Source: JANNVZ01 sp046155615
GTDB lineage: Bacteria > Bacteroidota > Bacteroidia > Flavobacteriales_D > Sanyastnellaceae
Direction: 5' to 3'
DNA length: 6,031 nucleotides
NCBI GenBank assembly: GCA_046155615.1
Contig: JBJXFP010000143.1
Location: 1-6,031, forward strand
Part shown: piece by piece, positions 5,503-6,031 of the stretch
How positions within the stretch are numbered: position 1 is the stretch's first letter
Layout: each line of letters begins with the position of its first letter
Translations under genes and position numbers: made by a program
The notes under the pieces: model-generated
What the model was told of the DNA's origin: nothing
The model's input: only the letters and a program-made list of their open reading frames with translations
The model's database searches: none

Positions 5503-6031
5503 ATGCAAATGCCTACCTCCACCCGCGACAAGGAAAAAATAAAACAACGCGATTTCAAACTGAACGCGCTGCTGGAGATAACCTCAGCCATCAATGCCAA
5601 CATGGGTGTGGATGATCTGCTGAGGCAGTACGAGAAGGTGTTGCGCGAACAGTTGTCCATTGACAGGCTCATCCTTTTTGCCAAACAAGACAAGTGGCGA
5701 TGCATCCTGAAATTCGGCATCAACAAAGGTGTGCCGGACATAGCTGACGATGTGTTCTTTCAGCAACTGAAAGAGATCAACTTCACTACCAGCACCAGTG
5801 GCGAATACTTCGACCTGAGCATTCCTATCAAACAAAATGACGAAACCATTGCCTACCTGCTGGCAGGCGATGAGGTGGAGCAGGAAATAAAAATGAGTCC
5901 TGTGGTGAAGCACATGCGATTCATACAAACACTTACCAATGTGCTGGTGGTGGCCATACAAAACCGCAAACTGCAAGAGGAAACTCTGCAACAGGAACGT
6001 ATCAAAAAAGAACTGGAGCTGGCCGCAGAGA
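5503..6031 (+). CDS. GAF-domain regulator, likely SpoIIE/PP2C-type phosphatase (5' part)
   Basis: The frame from ATG 5503 is open to the window end (176 full codons), so the C-terminal part is missing. A second ATG at 5509 is an alternative start. After a basic N-terminus, residues about 17-45 form an amphipathic helix (FKLNALLEITSAINANMGVD, then LLRQYEKVLREQL), the usual entry to a GAF domain. Strands IDRLILFAKQ (53-62), WRCILKFGI (65-73), FDLSIPIKQNDETIAYLLAG (103-122) complete the sensor domain, and a long helix (about 134-176) follows. The helix end, ERIKKELELAAE (165-176), closely resembles the linker (ERL.KELELA.E.Q) before SpoIIE-type serine/threonine phosphatase domains in Bacteroidota. 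The protein is therefore probably an RsbU-like phosphatase controlling an anti-sigma-antagonist partner switch or similar; a histidine kinase or cyclase output is the alternative. No signal peptide or membrane segment is present in the visible part. Confidence 0.8.
   Translation, partial: MQMPTSTRDKEKIKQRDFKLNALLEITSAINANMGVDDLLRQYEKVLREQLSIDRLILFAKQDKWRCILKFGINKGVPDIADDVFFQQLKEINFTTSTSGEYFDLSIPIKQNDETIAYLLAGDEVEQEIKMSPVVKHMRFIQTLTNVLVVAIQNRKLQEETLQQERIKKELELAAE

Noticed and set aside
5584..5991. Minus-strand open frame of 135 codons near the window end
   Set aside because: Antisense to the GAF-domain gene, which has clear domain structure on the plus strand.

Overview
The window looks like a chromosomal segment of a Bacteroidota bacterium, probably from the Chitinophagales/Sphingobacteriales side. 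This rests on protein style (a short Bacteroidota-type LpxD-like acyltransferase, a small secreted fasciclin protein, a GAF protein whose linker looks like those before SpoIIE phosphatase domains), on the lack of Shine-Dalgarno sequences before most starts, on A/C-rich leaders, and on a promoter-like TA-N3-TTTG box before the LpxD-like gene. No taxonomic marker such as rRNA is present, so the assignment is inference.

Region 1 (1 to about 1300) is visibly more A+T-rich than the rest (hand count of one 60-nt line: 35% GC at 901-960 against 50% at 3061-3120). It has two plus-strand genes: the C-terminal end of an SRPBCC-fold protein and a complete RibD_C/dihydrofolate-reductase-like protein. Each is followed by a long imperfect inverted repeat. 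The first (359-492) is built like an integron attC site, with outer ...AAC/GTT... boxes, well-matched inner arms and a 76-nt loop. The second (1199-1272) folds on paper into a bulged 16-bp stem with an inner hairpin. The layout gene, folded repeat, gene, folded repeat suggests captured gene cassettes, although no integrase is visible.

Region 2 (1304-3551) holds two minus-strand genes 25 nt apart, probably one transcript. The upstream one encodes a 522-residue beta-rich protein of unrecognised function that appears to be an internal duplication (A-B-A'-B'). The downstream one encodes a SAM methyltransferase resembling the pseudaminic-acid-associated methylase family. A surface-glycan role is plausible but inferred.

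Region 3 (3602-4257) is a minus-strand gene for a secreted single-domain fasciclin (FAS1) protein with its own intrinsic terminator, which separates it from the operon beyond.

Region 4 (4421-6031) reads on the plus strand: a promoter-like box, a stand-alone LpxD-family N-acyltransferase (left-handed beta-helix), a strong palindromic hairpin, and the 5' part of a GAF-domain regulator that runs off the window end. Regions 2-4 share an envelope theme (glycan methylation, secreted adhesion domain, lipid A-type acylation) but are separate transcription units. I saw no tRNA, rRNA, CRISPR array or transposase.
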